Of a stretch of DNA of 59,219 nt, positions 8,320 to 16,385 are shown one piece after another (the stretch's first letter is position 1; each line of letters begins with the position of its first letter). A program made the translations under genes and the position numbers. The notes under the pieces were generated by a model that searched no databases, had not been told where the DNA came from, and saw nothing but the letters and a program-made list of their open reading frames with translations. This stretch comes from Candidatus Gastranaerophilales bacterium (lineage in GTDB: Bacteria > Cyanobacteriota > Vampirovibrionia > Gastranaerophilales > Gastranaerophilaceae), in assembly GCA_944323595.1 (NCBI GenBank), contig CALUTF010000008.1, positions 1-59,219 of the forward strand. The letters run 5' to 3'.

Positions 8320-8470
8320 AAAAAGAGGCGTCATTACAACGCCTCCTTCTTTTGACTGCGAATTTAAGACAGGTAATCGTGCAGACCCGTCTGCAGTCAA
8401 GTAACGGAACTCATCGCCTTATTTTGCACGCCCGCACAGTCGCGGGAGAACTGCGACGAATTGTTCCTAG
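8320..8470 (-). ncRNA. Structured GC-rich RNA downstream of hsp20
   Basis: About 150 nt clearly richer in GC than the flanks. Reading the minus strand it folds into three units: a nested stem GGAAC...GTTCC enclosing CGTCGC/GCGATG (one G-U) and CCCGC/GCGGG; a stem TTGACTGC...GCAGTCAA enclosing GCAGAC/GTCTGC; and a terminator GAGGCGT/ACGCCTC (arms at 8325-8331 and 8339-8345) followed by TTTTT. It starts at the hsp20 stop codon, so it may be a 3'-UTR-derived or independent small RNA. I cannot match it to tmRNA, SRP RNA or RNase P. A perfect AGGAGG followed by ATG and a 9-codon ORF overlaps the terminator. Confidence 0.5.
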
Positions 8471-8946
8471 TCATTGATAGCCAATTTTTTGGGTTCTTTA
8501 TTGGCTTGTTCCTGTTTCGGGATTGTTATATTCAAAATGCCGTCTTTGTATCTGGCAGTTGCTTCATCGGTTTTTACGGGTGTATCAAAAGATATTGTTC
8601 TCTGATACTTTCCGTAACGAAATTCACTTGTGTGATAGCGTTCATTTTTTTCGTGTTCTTTTTTCTCTTCTTTTTCTTCTTCAATTGTTGCTGTTATTGT
8701 CATAAAGTCATTATCAAGTTCAACTTCAATATTATCTTTGGGAACCCCCGGAAGCTGAACTTTTACTTTATAGTTTGCGTCATTCTGTTTAATTTCAACA
8801 GCAGGACGCCAGACAGATTTCTTTTTAATATTCAGCGGGTTAGCAAATGTATTCACAAGTAATGTATCACGAAGAAAATTGTTCAATTCCTGATGGATAC
8901 TATCAAAATATAAATCAGGTTCACGAATTATTAAATCATGTTTCAT
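8467..8946 (-). CDS. Small heat shock protein, Hsp20 family
   Basis: Second Hsp20 of the window, 159 residues. Alpha-crystallin core around residues 48-150: YKVKVQLPGVPKDNIEVELDNDFMTI, then SEFRYGKYQRTISF and YKDGILNITIPK. The linker EEEKEEKKEHEKNE between strands is unusually charged and longer than in the 3948-4403 protein. AGGAG lies 9 nt before the ATG. It is transcribed away from the 2-hydroxyacid dehydrogenase gene and runs into the structured RNA element at its 3' end. Confidence 0.93.
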   Translation of the reverse strand: MKHDLIIREPDLYFDSIHQELNNFLRDTLLVNTFANPLNIKKKSVWRPAVEIKQNDANYKVKVQLPGVPKDNIEVELDNDFMTITATIEEEKEEKKEHEKNERYHTSEFRYGKYQRTISFDTPVKTDEATARYKDGILNITIPKQEQANKEPKKLAIND

Positions 8947-9096
8947 CGGGTTTTGCTCCTTTCACATTATCAGAATAAAAAATTTCAGAGCGTATTTCAT
9001 TGCCGTATATAGCAAAAATTTACTCCAATATATTAAACTTTAGAGCAATAGAATAAAAAGCAGATTAAGGATAATTTAATGAAGAGGAGAAAGTTT

Positions 9097-10131
9097 ATGT
9101 CGGTAAAAATGCTAATATTTGATTACAGAGAATCTGAACAACGGTATTTTAATGAACACGGCGGAGAACTTAACAGTTTTGACATAAGTTTTTACAAAAA
9201 CAGTTTAAACCGCGACACTGTAGAAAATCTTTCATCAGAAGAAAGAGATAATACAGCAGTAATAAGTGTGTTTATAGATTCCGTTGTAGACAGTGAAGTA
9301 ATCAGCAGATTTAAAAATCTGCGGGTAATTTCAACACGCTCGACAGGGATAGATCATATTGATAAAAAAGCCTGTGAAGAACGGAATATTATGCTTGTGA
9401 ATGTAGAAAATTACGGATCTACAACGGTCGCACAATTTACATTAGGATTATTAATTGCGCTTGTCAGAAATATAATTCCTGCGGATTTGTCGATAAGATA
9501 CAAAAATTTCTGCGACTACAATTTTATGGGGAGGAATTTGGGTTATCTGACACTTGGAATAATAGGTACAGGTGCCATCGGTGCAAATTTATTCAATTAT
9601 GCGTCTGCATTCGGAATGAAAATTCTTGCTTATGATTTGAAACCAAAACTGGAGCTTATAGAAAAACAAAATATTGAATATGTTGAATTACCGGAATTGC
9701 TGCGGAATTCCGATATTATTTCACTTCATATTCCATATACCGGCGACAATTACCATCTCCTCGGGGAAGAACAATTCAACATGATGAAAGACGGCGTAAG
9801 GATAATAAACACCTCCCGCGGCGAATTGATAGATATTAAAGTTCTGCATAATCTATTGCTAAGCGGCAAAGTAAAAGGAGCTGCACTGGATGTTTTAGAA
9901 TGTGAAGATATTTCGTTTAAATGCGAAAAACTAGCAGAAAATATGGGAGATGTCGGATTAACATGTTTTGAAGAAGCAAATATAGTAAAAAAAATGGCAG
10001 AACTTCCAAATGTTATAATAACCCCGCACATCGCCTATGATACACAGGATGCTATAGATTACATTTTGAAAGTAACAATAAATGCAATAAAAGATTCTCT
10101 ATCCGGTAGCAGTCAATATCGAATTGTTTAG
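9097..10131 (+). CDS. D-2-hydroxyacid dehydrogenase (D-lactate dehydrogenase-like)
   Basis: NAD-dependent interconversion of a 2-ketoacid and D-2-hydroxyacid; the sequence is closest in style to D-lactate dehydrogenases. NAD-binding GTGAIG sits in the Rossmann domain (about residues 156-161), the catalytic Arg in NTSRGELID, the Glu in DVLECED and the His in ITPHIAYDT near residue 320. Start ATG 9097 is preferred because GAGGAGAAAG lies just upstream; the in-frame ATG 9079 overlaps that site. In a fermentative cell a role in pyruvate reduction is plausible, but vancomycin-type (VanH) or other ketoacid substrates cannot be excluded. It converges with ubiE/menG, overlapping by 4 nt. Confidence 0.85.
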   Translation: MSVKMLIFDYRESEQRYFNEHGGELNSFDISFYKNSLNRDTVENLSSEERDNTAVISVFIDSVVDSEVISRFKNLRVISTRSTGIDHIDKKACEERNIMLVNVENYGSTTVAQFTLGLLIALVRNIIPADLSIRYKNFCDYNFMGRNLGYLTLGIIGTGAIGANLFNYASAFGMKILAYDLKPKLELIEKQNIEYVELPELLRNSDIISLHIPYTGDNYHLLGEEQFNMMKDGVRIINTSRGELIDIKVLHNLLLSGKVKGAALDVLECEDISFKCEKLAENMGDVGLTCFEEANIVKKMAELPNVIITPHIAYDTQDAIDYILKVTINAIKDSLSGSSQYRIV

Positions 10132-10790
10132 CGTTTCATAACCGTAGCACACATCATATTCAGGGCATAAAAATTTTGTGTGACGTATTTTAGTCCGCGC
10201 GTTTGAAATTTATCCACAAGCTCCTGCGGATTAAAATACTCCTGTTTTGATTTAACAAGATATTCATAAGGAACTGTATTGTTGTAAAATACATGCACCA
10301 AAAAAGGTACAAACATGTCAAAAATAAAATCTCCTGCAGGATTTGTTTTACTGAAATCAAGATGCATAAAAATGCCGTCAGGTTTTAATACTCTTATAAC
10401 TTCGTCAATAGCAAGATTTGCATTTTCAATATTTCTAAGCCCGAATCCCATTGTAACAAGGTCAAATGTTTCATCTTCAAACGGCAGATTAGTACAATCG
10501 CATTGTATAAATTCAGCCTCCGGCACTTTAAGTCGGGCGCGGACAAGCATTTTTTCAGAAAAATCCACGCCTGTAACTCTGCCGCGTGACTTAAGAAAAT
10601 ACGCTAAATCTCCGGTTCCTGTGCACAAATCAAGAATTTTTGCATCAGGCACAATATCCGGTAAATCATTTATTGCCTGTTTTTTACCGTATTTATGTGT
10701 CCCGAAAGAAATTATGCCGTTTATAAAATCATAGCGGGCAGCAATAGAATCAAACATTTTGCGAATTTTTTCGGGATTTTTAGAGGTCAT
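10128..10790 (-). CDS. ubiE: Demethylmenaquinone/ubiquinone methyltransferase
   Basis: SAM-dependent C-methyltransferase of quinone synthesis (UbiE/MenG). Signatures: FDSIAARYDFINGIISFGTHKYGKK at the N terminus, SAM-binding ILDLCTGTGDLAYFL, and FGLRNIENANLAIDEVIRVLKPDG. The frame is open to 10964, but that would overlap the divergent gene; ATG 10790 gives 220 residues and the expected N terminus MTSKNPEKIRKMFD. Its presence suggests a menaquinone, or that the enzyme serves another methylation in an anaerobe. The 47-bp gap to the divergent gene holds both promoters. Confidence 0.9.
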   Translation of the reverse strand: MTSKNPEKIRKMFDSIAARYDFINGIISFGTHKYGKKQAINDLPDIVPDAKILDLCTGTGDLAYFLKSRGRVTGVDFSEKMLVRARLKVPEAEFIQCDCTNLPFEDETFDLVTMGFGLRNIENANLAIDEVIRVLKPDGIFMHLDFSKTNPAGDFIFDMFVPFLVHVFYNNTVPYEYLVKSKQEYFNPQELVDKFQTRGLKYVTQNFYALNMMCATVMKR

Positions 10791-10803
10791 ATTCTTTAAC
10801 TTT

Positions 10804-10831
10804 TTGCTTTTTTTGTATATTAACATATAAT
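10804..10831 (+). promoter_or_regulatory. Promoter of the DUF4127 gene
   Basis: TTGCTT (10804-10809), 16-nt spacer, TATAAT (10826-10831), then only 6 nt to the ATG at 10838, without a Shine-Dalgarno; leaderless transcript predicted. Confidence 0.55.
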
Positions 10832-10837
10832 AAAGAA

Positions 10838-12160
10838 ATGAAAATAGCATTTTTGCCGATAGATAACAGACCTGTATGCTACACTCTGCCAGTACAAATT
10901 GCACGAATTGACAGGTGTATAGAATTCTGCATTCCGGAAAGACGACTTCTGGGAGATTTAACAATGCAGGCGGATATAAGCGGACTTTTCAAATGGCTTG
11001 AAGAAATCAATAAATGCGATGCTATTATCCTTTCACTTGACACTATAGCATACGGCGGTTTAATCCCGTCACGGCGCTCTGTAGAAACATTTGAAGAGAT
11101 AAAAGACAGAATAGAACGGCTTAAAAAAGTCTTGCAATCAAAAAATGCAAAGATTTATGCATTTTCAAGTATAATGCGGATTTCCAATAACAATATAAAC
11201 GAGGAAGAAAAAGAATACTGGTCCCGCTGGGGCAAAAAAATTTTTGACTACTCGTACCAGACGCATAAACTCGGCTGCGAAAGCTGTATTGCAAACATTA
11301 TTCCGGCAGAAATTCTTGATGATTACATGGCAACCCGAAAACGAAATTTTGAGATAAACAAAATCTATCTTGAATGGCAAAAAGAGGGGCTATTGGATAC
11401 TCTTATTTTTTCAAAAGACGATTGCGCGGAATACGGATTTAATGTACAGGAAGCGCAGGCACTGGAAAAACTTGGCGGATTTACAAAAACAGGTGCCGAC
11501 GAAATTCCGCTTACACTTCTTGCAAGAGCCTGCGGAAATCCTGTCAAAATTGCACCTGTCTTTCTAGCACCGGACTGCAAAGATTTGATATCAAACTACG
11601 AGGATGTTTCAATAGAAAAATCCGTCACGGGGCAGATTGAACTTGCCGGATGCACGGTGACTAAACCTGAAAATGCAGACATTTTACTTTATATAAACAA
11701 TTTTGAAGAACATCAGGGCGAAATTGTAATGAATAAAGGCACAAAACCTTTTGACGGAATCTGGCAAAAACCTGATAAACCATATATGATAGCGGACGTC
11801 AGATATGCAAACGGAGCAGATAATGCATTTGCCGAACAGGTTATAAACAATGGTTTTGACAAAAATTTCTACGGGTATTCCGCGTGGAATACATCCGCAA
11901 ACACTTTAGGCAGCCTGATTTGCGCTGCAAAAATTAAATTCTGTGCAAAAGACTACGATGAAGATGCATTCAAAGCACTTGAAGCAACCCGCCTGCTGGA
12001 TGATTGGGGCTATCAGGCAAATGCACGCCAGTCAGATGAGAAAATAAAGTATGCAATGCATCCTTTTGAAGAGAGAGTAAACAAATTTTTAGGCACTGAT
12101 TTCATGCCGGAATACAAATTCCCGTGGAACAGACGTTTTGAGGTAGAAATTATATTATGA
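10838..12160 (+). CDS. DUF4127 family protein
   Basis: Biochemical role unknown. The start KIAFLPIDNRPVCYTLPVQIA, followed by PERRLLGDL, LSLDTIAYGGLIPSRRS and FSSIMRISN, is the hallmark of DUF4127, a cytoplasmic family otherwise common in Firmicutes; the conserved Asp, Arg and Ser residues suggest an enzyme. 440 residues is slightly shorter than the roughly 500 usual. It overlaps mntP by 4 nt (ATGA), so the two are translationally coupled. The transcript appears leaderless. Confidence 0.85.
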   Translation: MKIAFLPIDNRPVCYTLPVQIARIDRCIEFCIPERRLLGDLTMQADISGLFKWLEEINKCDAIILSLDTIAYGGLIPSRRSVETFEEIKDRIERLKKVLQSKNAKIYAFSSIMRISNNNINEEEKEYWSRWGKKIFDYSYQTHKLGCESCIANIIPAEILDDYMATRKRNFEINKIYLEWQKEGLLDTLIFSKDDCAEYGFNVQEAQALEKLGGFTKTGADEIPLTLLARACGNPVKIAPVFLAPDCKDLISNYEDVSIEKSVTGQIELAGCTVTKPENADILLYINNFEEHQGEIVMNKGTKPFDGIWQKPDKPYMIADVRYANGADNAFAEQVINNGFDKNFYGYSAWNTSANTLGSLICAAKIKFCAKDYDEDAFKALEATRLLDDWGYQANARQSDEKIKYAMHPFEERVNKFLGTDFMPEYKFPWNRRFEVEIIL

Positions 12161-12705
12161 GCATAATATCAATAATTTTTCTTGCAATAGCTTTGGGTAT
12201 AGACTGTCTTGTTGTGTCGTTTTCGCAAGGGTTAATTTTCACATCAAAGCGCACAAAAAATTCACTGGCGCTTGCATTCACAATGGGGCTTTTTCAGGGC
12301 TTAATGCCTGTTATCGGTTACATCGGAGCAGATGTAATCCACAAATATGTAGAAACATTCAGTCACTGGGTTGTTTTCGGAATATTTTTAATATTAGGAT
12401 TAAAATTTATCTTTGAAGCTTTTCAGGAAAAAGAGGAAGAAATCTGCTGTATAGGACTTAAATGCCTGCTCGGGATGGGACTGGCAACAAGTATAGACGC
12501 ACTTGTAGCCGGAGCAAGCCTTAACTTCACAGGAACACCGCTGCTGCTTTCAGCTTTAATAATCGGTTTCGCATCATTTGTTATGTCACTATGCGGCTTC
12601 TGGTTTGGAAATTTTTTCAAAAAATTCCCCTCCAAATACCTTGAAATAACAGGCGGGATAATTCTGGTAATCCTTGCCGTCAAAGCCCTCAGACCTGAGG
12701 GATAA
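12157..12705 (+). CDS. mntP: Manganese efflux pump MntP-like
   Basis: Six-helix inner-membrane protein of 182 residues. Two MntP repeats are visible: ALGIDCLVVSFSQGL near the N terminus and GMGLATSIDALVAGASLNF in the second half, each with the conserved intramembrane Asp (the pairs in GID and SID) that define the family. It may equally be the YtaF branch. Coupled to the DUF4127 gene by an ATGA overlap. No manganese (yybP-ykoY) riboswitch is visible upstream. Confidence 0.82.
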   Translation: MSIISIIFLAIALGIDCLVVSFSQGLIFTSKRTKNSLALAFTMGLFQGLMPVIGYIGADVIHKYVETFSHWVVFGIFLILGLKFIFEAFQEKEEEICCIGLKCLLGMGLATSIDALVAGASLNFTGTPLLLSALIIGFASFVMSLCGFWFGNFFKKFPSKYLEITGGIILVILAVKALRPEG

Positions 12706-12732
12706 GAACAACATTAATCATATTCTGACAAA

Positions 12733-13560
12733 TTATAACGGCCCCGGTGCCTGTTTAAGATTAGAAAAATTGGTTGAATATTTATATCCGAATTTATCGG
12801 CATTTGCTTTCCAAAAATCATTAATGCTTTTTGCTGCAGTGCCGTTTTTTATAATTTCATTTTCTAACACACCGATTCGCTGCACTAATTTCTGATTATT
12901 TAAAAGTTTGCGCCCCGCATCTATTGTTTTTTGCCCTGATAAAAGTTCATTATTAATTGCGGCATGCATCATTTTACGGACACTATCTCTTAAGGGAGAA
13001 GGGAAAAATTTTGCCCACATTTTAGTAAATTTTTCAAGTGCGGTAGCAGAGGTGCCGACACGGCTAGCCAGTTCAAAAAATTCACGCATTTTGACCGGCA
13101 GAAAATTATAAAACTTTTTGTCCTGCTTTTCTTCCAGCATAGAGTATTCACCATCTTTATTAAAAGCAATCATCCTTTTAAATCTATGCCCTACCTGCGT
13201 CAAAAAATCCGCAAGACTAAGCGGCAGTGTGCCGCCATCATATAAATCAGGATGCCCGTGAATAAAATTAGCAGCCTCAAAATGTTTATCAGCAAAATTG
13301 GAAGTATCAATTTTGTTAAAGTCTCCGTTAATCTCCGCTAAAACTCTGTTCTTTTTAATAATTATTCCTTTTTCAAAAGGCAAATCTGAATTTAATGCCT
13401 GAAGAACTCTGTTTTTAGCATAAGAATACGCAGCACCCGGATTTTGGAAATTTATCACGCCATCAGGTCTGATCCAGCCAAGAGTTGAAGTATCTAACGT
13501 TTTTATATTAACTTTAGAATTAAAAAGTTTCGGGGATAAAACTGAGTGAAAGTTTAACAT
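12733..13560 (-). CDS. Orphan protein with JAMM-like motif
   Basis: Not a recognised family. 275 residues from ATG 13560, which has AGGAG 10 nt upstream; the frame is open to 13647. The segment PFEKGIIIKKNRVLAEING followed by NFIHGHPDLYDGGTLPLSLADF (about residues 100-120) fits the JAMM/MPN metalloprotease pattern E...H-x-H-P-x(10)-S-x-x-D, and GEYSMLEE after it fits a closing strand. The remaining 150 residues are helical. No signal peptide. A cytoplasmic metal-dependent isopeptidase-like function is possible but unproven. It sits 6 nt downstream of priA, facing the same way. Confidence 0.5.
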   Translation of the reverse strand: MLNFHSVLSPKLFNSKVNIKTLDTSTLGWIRPDGVINFQNPGAAYSYAKNRVLQALNSDLPFEKGIIIKKNRVLAEINGDFNKIDTSNFADKHFEAANFIHGHPDLYDGGTLPLSLADFLTQVGHRFKRMIAFNKDGEYSMLEEKQDKKFYNFLPVKMREFFELASRVGTSATALEKFTKMWAKFFPSPLRDSVRKMMHAAINNELLSGQKTIDAGRKLLNNQKLVQRIGVLENEIIKNGTAAKSINDFWKANADKFGYKYSTNFSNLKQAPGPL

Positions 13561-13653
13561 GTAAAATATACTCCTGTCGCTCACATGAAAAAGCCTGAAA
13601 AATAAATTTTGCTTTTTCCGTCCATCCCGCGTAACATTATTTAACAAAAATAA

Positions 13654-15948
13654 TTACAAAATATCAAGCGGATCAACATCCACAGCCATTCTGATATCTT
13701 TAGGCACAGTCATTTTGGAGAGAAAACTTGAGATAAACTGATGTCCTTTTTCCTCCAGTTTATTTTTAATAAGTATTTGAAATCTGTATAGCCCGTTAAT
13801 TCTTTCGATAACGCAAGGAGTAGGACCGAGCACCTCCAGACGTTCTGAAATCCCGTATTTTTCAATCATTGTACACAATCTGAGCGCAATTTCCTGAGCT
13901 GATTTTTCTGCGCGAAAATTGTTCTCGCTGCTCAAAATAATTCTGATAATCTGGCTGAACGGAGGATAATCAAACTCTTCCCGAGCAACTATTTCAGCAT
14001 CGTAAAATTCGCGGTAATTTTGGGATTTAGCACTTGCAAGAGCATAGTAGTCAGGATTATATGTTTGGAAAAAGACCTTGCCGCTGAATTCTCCGCGTCC
14101 TGCGCGCCCCGCAACCTGCGTCAAAAGCTGAAAACCGCGTTCTGATGCCCTGAAATCCGGCAGATTAAAACTTGCATCTGCAGAAATTACCCCGACTAAA
14201 GTGACATTAGGATTATCCAAACCCTTTGCAATCATCTGCGTTCCGACAAGAATATCAATATCTCCCTTTTGAAAACGTTCCAAAAGTCTGATATGCTCCC
14301 CTTTTTTAACCATAATATCGCTGTCGACGCGCTCAACATTATAATCAGGATAAAGTTCTTTTATGTACATTTCTATTTTTTGGGTTCCTGTACCGCTGTT
14401 TTTCAAAGCATCGGAGCCGCAATCCGGACAAAAATCAGGGAAAGATTGTTCGTGATTACAATAATGACATTTGAGTTTCTGGTCTTTAGCATGCCATATC
14501 ATAGGAATTGCACAGTTAGGGCAACCTATAACATAACCGCACGCCTGACATTGTGTAAACGTTGAAAAACCGCGGCGGTTAATCAAAAGGATTACCTGCT
14601 GACCTGCATCAAGTGTTGCCTGAATTTCTGTCTGTAGAGGTTTTGAAATAATATTTTTATAAGCAGCACGGCCGTATTCCTGCATATTAATAACAGTTAC
14701 CGGCGGCACCTTTGCATCGTTATAGCGTTTTGTAAGTTCAAAAAGATTACCGGAATTCAGTGCCCTGTAATAAACAGAAATATCAGGAGTAGCAGAACCT
14801 AAAATCAACGGACAGTTATGAAATTCCGAAAGTTTTTTAGCCACAATTTTAGCATCATATCTTGGCGCCGGAGAAGTCTGTTTATAAGCACTTTCGTGCT
14901 CTTCGTCAATTATAATCAGTCCTATATTTTTCAGCGGAGCAAAAACAGCAGAGCGGGCACCCGCGAGAATTTTTATTTCATTTCTGTAGAGTTTTTGCCA
15001 TACATCATAGCGTTCACCGTCTGAAATGCTGCTGTGCCAGATGGCAACATCCTGAGTTCCGAACTTTTTGGCAAGCCGTTTTGTTAATTGAGAAGCAAGA
15101 GCAATTTCCGGGGCAAGAAAGAGTACATTTTTACCGGACTTAATTGTATCGTCAATGAGTTTAAAATAAACTTCTGTTTTTCCTGATGCAGTAACCCCGT
15201 GGAGAAGTATCGGCTGACGAATAACAGGTGTAACTTGTTCGATGTCAGTATCTTCAGTTAGTACCGGATTTGAGGACATGGAGTCCTTTATTTTTTCTTT
15301 AATCCCTTCATAAACCTTTTGTTGTTCCGGAGATAATTCAAATAACGGTTCTTTTTCTGTTATGCGCAAGATATCCAGCGGGTTACGGTACAATTCCTCT
15401 GACGTTAACTTTAAACAACCTGCATCGGCAAGTTTTTTTATTGTTGCACGGGTTGTTTTTGCCATCTTTTCAAAGACAATCAGGGGTGTCTTCCCCATTT
15501 CTTTTAAAACTTCAAGAACTTCAATCTGCCGTTTTGTTGCACCGTCAAAGGTTACAAATTCAACCGCCTGTTCTGTTTTGGAAGCCTTTTCGATTAACTT
15601 AAGCGGAATCGCGGCATTCAAAACCGTCACTAAATCGCAGCAGTAATAATTCGCAACCCATTCAAGAAGTTTTAAGTAATCTATTGTAAAAAGCGGCGTT
15701 TCATCGAGGATTTTGCTGACCTTTTTAGCCTTTATCTCAGGCGGCAGATAATCGGAAAATCCTACACAAAAAGCATTAATAAGCCCCTGGCGTCCAAAAG
15801 GCACAAGAATAGCCTGACCGATTTGGATTTTGTCCTGCATTTCTTCGGGAATAATATAGCTGTATGTTTTTACCCCGAGACCTTTAATATTTACAAGAGC
15901 AAGAGCATATTTGTATTTTGGTGTTTCTTCAAATAAATTTATTTGCAT
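13654..15948 (-). CDS. priA: Primosomal replication protein N' (PriA helicase)
   Basis: Superfamily-2 3'-5' helicase that reloads the replisome at stalled forks. In order: 3'-DNA-binding domain at the N terminus (ALVNIKG... AILVPFGRQ), Walker A LLHGVTASGKTEVYFKL, DEEH box LIIIDEEHESAYKQ, the zinc-binding insert with CQACGYVIGCPNC and CHYCNHEQSFPDFCPDCGS, and the helicase C part with GTQMIAKGLDNPNV and QVAGRAGRG. 764 residues is normal. The orphan JAMM-like gene follows closely on the same strand. Confidence 0.96.
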   Translation of the reverse strand: MQINLFEETPKYKYALALVNIKGLGVKTYSYIIPEEMQDKIQIGQAILVPFGRQGLINAFCVGFSDYLPPEIKAKKVSKILDETPLFTIDYLKLLEWVANYYCCDLVTVLNAAIPLKLIEKASKTEQAVEFVTFDGATKRQIEVLEVLKEMGKTPLIVFEKMAKTTRATIKKLADAGCLKLTSEELYRNPLDILRITEKEPLFELSPEQQKVYEGIKEKIKDSMSSNPVLTEDTDIEQVTPVIRQPILLHGVTASGKTEVYFKLIDDTIKSGKNVLFLAPEIALASQLTKRLAKKFGTQDVAIWHSSISDGERYDVWQKLYRNEIKILAGARSAVFAPLKNIGLIIIDEEHESAYKQTSPAPRYDAKIVAKKLSEFHNCPLILGSATPDISVYYRALNSGNLFELTKRYNDAKVPPVTVINMQEYGRAAYKNIISKPLQTEIQATLDAGQQVILLINRRGFSTFTQCQACGYVIGCPNCAIPMIWHAKDQKLKCHYCNHEQSFPDFCPDCGSDALKNSGTGTQKIEMYIKELYPDYNVERVDSDIMVKKGEHIRLLERFQKGDIDILVGTQMIAKGLDNPNVTLVGVISADASFNLPDFRASERGFQLLTQVAGRAGRGEFSGKVFFQTYNPDYYALASAKSQNYREFYDAEIVAREEFDYPPFSQIIRIILSSENNFRAEKSAQEIALRLCTMIEKYGISERLEVLGPTPCVIERINGLYRFQILIKNKLEEKGHQFISSFLSKMTVPKDIRMAVDVDPLDIL

Positions 15949-15965
15949 AATTTAATTTTTAGAAC

Positions 15966-16047
15966 TAATAAGTGAATAAATTCGTTAATACGCTGACCCG
16001 TCAAATATCAATTTGAAACAGTATGATAACAACTTATTCACTTATTA
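15966..16047. repeat. Separated 14-bp inverted repeat between priA and PC4-like gene
   Basis: TAATAAGTGAATAA (15966-15979) and its exact complement TTATTCACTTATTA (16034-16047), 54 bp apart, with a further partial copy TTCATTTATTAAC at about 16053-16065. It could be an operator or a stem in the leader of priA. No T-run follows either arm. Confidence 0.5.
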
Positions 16048-16074
16048 ACCCGTTCATTTATTAACTTTCAATAA

Positions 16075-16305
16075 CTACTCAGCCATAAATTCTTTTTTAG
16101 CTTCTTCAATGGCTTCAGAGAGAATATCAAGCTGTTCAGGCGCAAATGTGACACCTTTTTTAGTCGGCAGCCATGTTGCACCGTCATCTGTTGTATAGAA
16201 AATTCTCAGGTTGAAATAACTTTTACCTTTGTATTCACTTACTGAAATTTGCAATTGTTCAGTATCATTTCTCTGAATTGTAGCCAAAATTTTAGAATCT
16301 GCCAT
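16075..16305 (-). CDS. PC4/YdbC-like ssDNA-binding protein
   Basis: 76 residues. The middle, LQISVSEYKGKSYFNLRIFYTTDDGATWLPTKKGVTFAPEQLDILSEAIEEA, matches the transcriptional-coactivator PC4 fold of bacterial YdbC proteins: beta strands with conserved aromatic and basic residues, a W-x-PTKKG turn, and a final helix. Members bind single-stranded DNA, usually as dimers. ATG 16305 is chosen because GGAG lies 7 nt before it. The divergent purB starts 80 bp away. Confidence 0.8.
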   Translation of the reverse strand: MADSKILATIQRNDTEQLQISVSEYKGKSYFNLRIFYTTDDGATWLPTKKGVTFAPEQLDILSEAIEEAKKEFMAE

Positions 16306-16369
16306 TCTCAATCTCCTTATAATAAAAACTTAGTACAACTAAAATGATATCACAAATAAACGGATTTTA

Positions 16370-16378
16370 TGGTAAAAT
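16370..16378 (+). promoter_or_regulatory. Extended -10 box of purB
   Basis: TGGTAAAAT ends 7 nt before the purB ATG at 16386; no Shine-Dalgarno and no clear -35. Probable leaderless transcript. Confidence 0.5.
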
Positions 16379-16385
16379 AAAACTT

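Noticed and set aside
8395-8470. Similarity of CCCGCGACTGTGCGG to part of a cobalamin riboswitch
   Set aside because: The B12 box and the remaining conserved stems are absent, and no gene suited to B12 control follows the terminator.
8461-8862. Plus-strand ORF antisense to the second hsp20
   Set aside because: Low-complexity Phe/Cys-rich translation produced by the reverse of an Hsp20 gene; no ribosome binding site.
10790-10964. 58-residue N-terminal extension of UbiE
   Set aside because: Would overlap the divergent DUF4127 gene and its promoter; the family N terminus begins at 10790.
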